33,602 nucleotides of DNA, taken from positions 1 through 33,602 of the forward strand of contig NZ_SMKA01000067.1 in assembly GCF_004348455.1 (NCBI RefSeq), given 5' to 3'. Each line of letters starts with the position of its first letter. Positions within the stretch are counted from its first letter, which is position 1. Under the pieces are notes generated by a model that ran no database searches, was not told where the DNA came from, and was given only the letters and a program-made list of their open reading frames with translations. The stretch is from Kribbella albertanoniae. GTDB lineage: Bacteria > Actinomycetota > Actinomycetes > Propionibacteriales > Kribbellaceae. This document shows positions 30,907-33,602 of the stretch, piece after piece. The translations under genes and the position numbers were made by a program.

Positions 30907-32229
30907 ATGACGATCGAACAGCGACGCATCCTGACGACAGCGATCCCGGGGCCGGTCTCGGCCGGGCTGATGGCACGGAAACAAGGCGCGGTCGCGGCCG
31001 GCGTGGGGACGACGCTGCCGGTCTTCGCGGTCGCCGCCGATGGCGGGGTAGTGGTCGATGCCGATGGCAACCAGTTGATCGACCTCGGGTCCGGGATCGC
31101 GGTCACCACCGTCGGTGCGCGGGCGCCGCGGGTGGTCGAGGCCGTCAAGGCGCAGGCCGACGCGTTCACCCATACCTGCTTCATGATCACGCCGTACGAG
31201 GGGTACGTCGCCGTCGCCGAAGCGCTGAACCGGCTGACGCCCGGCGATCACGACAAGCGGACCGCGCTGTTCAACTCGGGAGCCGAAGCGGTCGAGAACG
31301 CGGTCAAGATCGCGCGCGCCTACACCGGGCGGCAGGCCGTCGTGGTCTTCGACCACGCCTACCACGGCCGGACCAACCTGACCCTGGCGATGACGGCCAA
31401 GAACCAGCCGTACAAACGCGGTTTCGGCCCGTTCGCGGCCGAGGTCTACCGCGCACCGGTCTCGTACCCGTACCGCGATGGCGGGCTGGATGGCGCAACC
31501 GCCGCGGCCCGCGCGCTCGACGTGATCGAGAAGCAGGTCGGCGGGACCGAGGTCGCGGCCGTGGTGATCGAGCCGATCCAGGGCGAGGGCGGCTTCGTCG
31601 AACCGGCTCCCGGTTTCCTGCCGGCGCTGGCGGAGTGGTGCCGGGCCAACAGTGCGGTCTTTGTGGCCGACGAGGTGCAGAGCGGGTTCGCGCGGACCGG
31701 CGACCTGTTCGCCTGCAACCACGAGGGCGTCGTACCGGATCTGGTCGCGACCGCCAAGGGGATCGCGGGCGGGCTGCCGTTGTCGGCGGTGACCGGCCGA
31801 GCCGAGATCATGGACGCGCCGCAGGTGGGTGGCCTCGGTGGCACGTACGGCGGCAACCCGCTGGCGTGCGCGGCCGCACTGGCGGCGATCGAGACGATCG
31901 AGGCGGACGGATTGGTGGCGCGGGCGCGGCAGATCGAAGAGCTGATCAAGCCGCGGCTGCTGCTCGCGCAGAAGGAGGACGACCGGATCGGCGACGTCCG
32001 CGGCCGGGGCGCGATGATCGCGGTCGAGTTGGTGCAGCCGGGGACGTCTGTGCCTGCGCCGGAGCTGGCCAAGGCGGTCGCAACTGCTTGCCATCAGCAA
32101 GGAATCATCGTGCTGACCTGCGGTACCTACGGCAACGTGCTGCGGTTCCTGCCGCCGCTGACGATCAGTGACGACCTGCTGGTCGAGGCCCTGGAGATCG
32201 TCGTCGCGTCGCTGCGGGAGATCTCATGA
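30907..32229 (+). CDS. gabT: 4-aminobutyrate aminotransferase
   Basis: This 440-residue class III PLP aminotransferase would move the amino group of GABA to 2-oxoglutarate to give succinate semialdehyde. The PLP lysine is Lys284 in VATAKGIAGGLP, the cofactor aspartate is Asp255 in FVADEVQSGFARTG, and the phosphate-binding loop is NSGAEAVENAVK (from 123). The gabD neighbour, which overlaps by 4 bp, makes the GABA substrate likely. ATG 30907 has GGGAGG touching it, an unusual spacing that may mean a leaderless start; homology-like sequence begins here and the upstream in-frame ATG overlaps lysR. Confidence 0.93.
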   Translation: MTIEQRRILTTAIPGPVSAGLMARKQGAVAAGVGTTLPVFAVAADGGVVVDADGNQLIDLGSGIAVTTVGARAPRVVEAVKAQADAFTHTCFMITPYEGYVAVAEALNRLTPGDHDKRTALFNSGAEAVENAVKIARAYTGRQAVVVFDHAYHGRTNLTLAMTAKNQPYKRGFGPFAAEVYRAPVSYPYRDGGLDGATAAARALDVIEKQVGGTEVAAVVIEPIQGEGGFVEPAPGFLPALAEWCRANSAVFVADEVQSGFARTGDLFACNHEGVVPDLVATAKGIAGGLPLSAVTGRAEIMDAPQVGGLGGTYGGNPLACAAALAAIETIEADGLVARARQIEELIKPRLLLAQKEDDRIGDVRGRGAMIAVELVQPGTSVPAPELAKAVATACHQQGIIVLTCGTYGNVLRFLPPLTISDDLLVEALEIVVASLREIS

Positions 32230-33599
32230 TCACGGTGCTGAATCCGGCCGATCTGACCGTCGTCGGTGAGGTTCCCAACGGTACGACGGCAGATGCCGTC
32301 AAGGCTGTCGATGCGGCCGCGAACGCCTTCCCTGCTTGGGCTCGCACGGCGCCACGAACCCGCTCCGAGATCCTGCACAAGACCTTCGAGCTGATGCTGC
32401 GCGACCGCGAGAAGCTGGCCGAACTCATCTGCCGGGAGAATGGCAAGTCCCGGGCCGACGCCTTGGCCGAGGTCGGGTATGCCGCGGAGTTCTTCCGCTG
32501 GTACGCCGAGGAGGCGGTCCGTCCAGGTGGTGACTACGGCTCGGCTCCGGCCGGCGGCGTACGGACGATTGTCACGGCCAAACCGATCGGTGTCGCCGCG
32601 CTCGTGACGCCGTGGAACTTCCCGGCCGCGATGGCGACCCGCAAGATCGCCCCGGCCCTCGCCGCGGGCTGTACGGCGGTGCTCAAACCGGCGGCCGAGA
32701 CCCCGCTGACCGCGCTGGCGATCGCCGAGCTGCTCACGGAGGCCGGCGTACCTGCTGGGGTTCTGACTGTCGTGACGACCACGGACGCGGCCGGTGTGGT
32801 GTCCACGTGGTTGGCTGACTCGCGGGTGCGGGTGATCTCGTTCACCGGATCGACCCCGGTCGGCAAAGCGCTGCTGCGCCAGGCGGCCGACCGGGTTGTC
32901 GTGACCGCGATGGAGCTCGGTGGCAACGCGCCGTTCATCGTCACCGAGGACGCCGATCTCGAGCAGGCGGCGGCGGGCGCGATGATCGCGAAGTTCCGCA
33001 ACGGCGGGCAGGCTTGTACGGCGGCCAACCGTTTCTACGTCCATGCGGATGTCGCTGACCGGTTCACCGAACTGTTCGGTCGCGAGGTGGAGAAGCTTGC
33101 CGTCGGCCCCTATTCGGCAGGCGCGCAGATCGGACCGCTGATCTCGGACTCCGCGGTCCAGCGCGTCACGAAGGTTGTCGACGAAGCGCTCGCGTCCGGT
33201 GCCCGCGTCACGCACCAGGCCGCCGTACCGGCTGCTGCTGGGCACTTCTACGCGCCGACGGTACTGCGGGATGTCCCCGACGACTCGACGTTGTTCACCG
33301 AGGAGATCTTCGGCCCGGTCGCCTCGATCGCCACCTGGTCGACCGACGACGAACTGATCGCCCGGGTCAACGACTCCGAATACGGCCTGGCCGGCTACGT
33401 CTACGCCGGCGAACTCGGCCGCGCGATCCGCATCAGCGAGTCCCTCGACGTCGGCATGGTAGGCATCAACCGCGGCCTCGTCTCCGACCCCTCAGCCCCC
33501 TTCGGCGGCGTCAAGCAGAGCGGTCTCGGCCGCGAAGGCGCCCGAGCCGGCCTCCACGAGTACCAGGAAACCCAGTACCTGAGCATCGATTGGCCCTAA
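32226..33599 (+). CDS. gabD: Succinate-semialdehyde dehydrogenase
   Basis: This 457-residue aldehyde dehydrogenase oxidises succinate semialdehyde to succinate, feeding the TCA cycle after GabT. Catalytic Cys264 is in GGQACTAANRF, Glu230 in MELGGNAPFIV, and Asn131 in VTPWNFPAAM; the terminal FGGVKQSGLGREGA is the usual family ending. All key residues are present and the gene is complete. ATG 32226 overlaps the gabT stop by 4 bp. The final TAA is 3 bases from the window end. NAD or NADP preference cannot be told. Confidence 0.92.
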   Translation: MITVLNPADLTVVGEVPNGTTADAVKAVDAAANAFPAWARTAPRTRSEILHKTFELMLRDREKLAELICRENGKSRADALAEVGYAAEFFRWYAEEAVRPGGDYGSAPAGGVRTIVTAKPIGVAALVTPWNFPAAMATRKIAPALAAGCTAVLKPAAETPLTALAIAELLTEAGVPAGVLTVVTTTDAAGVVSTWLADSRVRVISFTGSTPVGKALLRQAADRVVVTAMELGGNAPFIVTEDADLEQAAAGAMIAKFRNGGQACTAANRFYVHADVADRFTELFGREVEKLAVGPYSAGAQIGPLISDSAVQRVTKVVDEALASGARVTHQAAVPAAAGHFYAPTVLRDVPDDSTLFTEEIFGPVASIATWSTDDELIARVNDSEYGLAGYVYAGELGRAIRISESLDVGMVGINRGLVSDPSAPFGGVKQSGLGREGARAGLHEYQETQYLSIDWP

Positions 33600-33602
33600 C
33601 CC

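Noticed and set aside
30907..32100. Minus-strand extension of the lysR frame by about 420 codons across gabT
   Set aside because: The extra part is antisense to gabT and lacks any family pattern. LysR homology begins at GTG 30831 with a proper ribosome site.

Overview
The window looks like chromosomal DNA from a high-GC actinobacterium. Strong GC bias at third codon positions, many GTG starts, 4-bp and 1-bp stop/start overlaps, several probable leaderless genes, a hisE-hisG-PH-domain cluster, an ECF42-type sigma factor and a RibM-type riboflavin transporter inside the rib operon all fit. The general style is closest to Propionibacteriales such as Kribbella or Nocardioides, but that placement is inference. 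I see no tRNA, rRNA, CRISPR array, insertion sequence or prophage gene. The only stretch over 300 bases without a protein gene is 3333-3696, which holds an FMN riboswitch.

Layout. 140-2503 (-): one-permease polar amino-acid ABC importer. 2707-3332 (+): small toxin-antitoxin pair with a MazF/PemK-type toxin. 3418-7738 (+): FMN riboswitch followed by ribD-ribE-ribM-ribBA-ribH, a nearly gap-free riboflavin synthesis and uptake operon. 7826-9125: MarR regulator divergent from a short-chain dehydrogenase over a double palindromic operator. 9115-11096: an internally duplicated protein divergent from a WYL regulator. 11084-12727: a second MarR divergent from an NmrA-like protein and a DUF1772 membrane protein. 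12768-14398: hisE, hisG and a PH-domain membrane protein. 14376-15260: aldose 1-epimerase. 15438-17607: a translationally coupled YCII/DGPF protein, ECF42-type sigma factor and mycothiol-dependent-type enzyme. 17651-19802: truncated haemoglobin, P-loop kinase, membrane protein and SseB-like protein. 19788-24340: FtsX-type permease, its ATPase, a DUF1707 protein and a divergent TetR. 24457-29866: a sugar-use locus with a GH5-like hydrolase, a LacI regulator and a three-gene CUT1 sugar importer, with two matching LacI-type operators. 29953-33599: LysR regulator divergent from gabT-gabD for GABA breakdown.

The clearest non-coding pattern is at convergent gene ends. Five tail-to-tail pairs overlap by 11-23 bp. 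The only three with a gap (ribH/marR, tetR/hydrolase, sugar permease/lysR) are each filled by long nested inverted repeats. One gap holds two tandem copies with compensating stem changes. These look like bidirectional terminators, or possibly a repeated element family, and are the structures I would look at first. Other notable points are the shared 16-bp LacI operators, the hairpin abutting the globin start codon, and a Cys-codon-containing stretch in frame upstream of the amino-acid binding protein. I found no convincing large undescribed system; most of the window is ordinary metabolism and one-component regulation.
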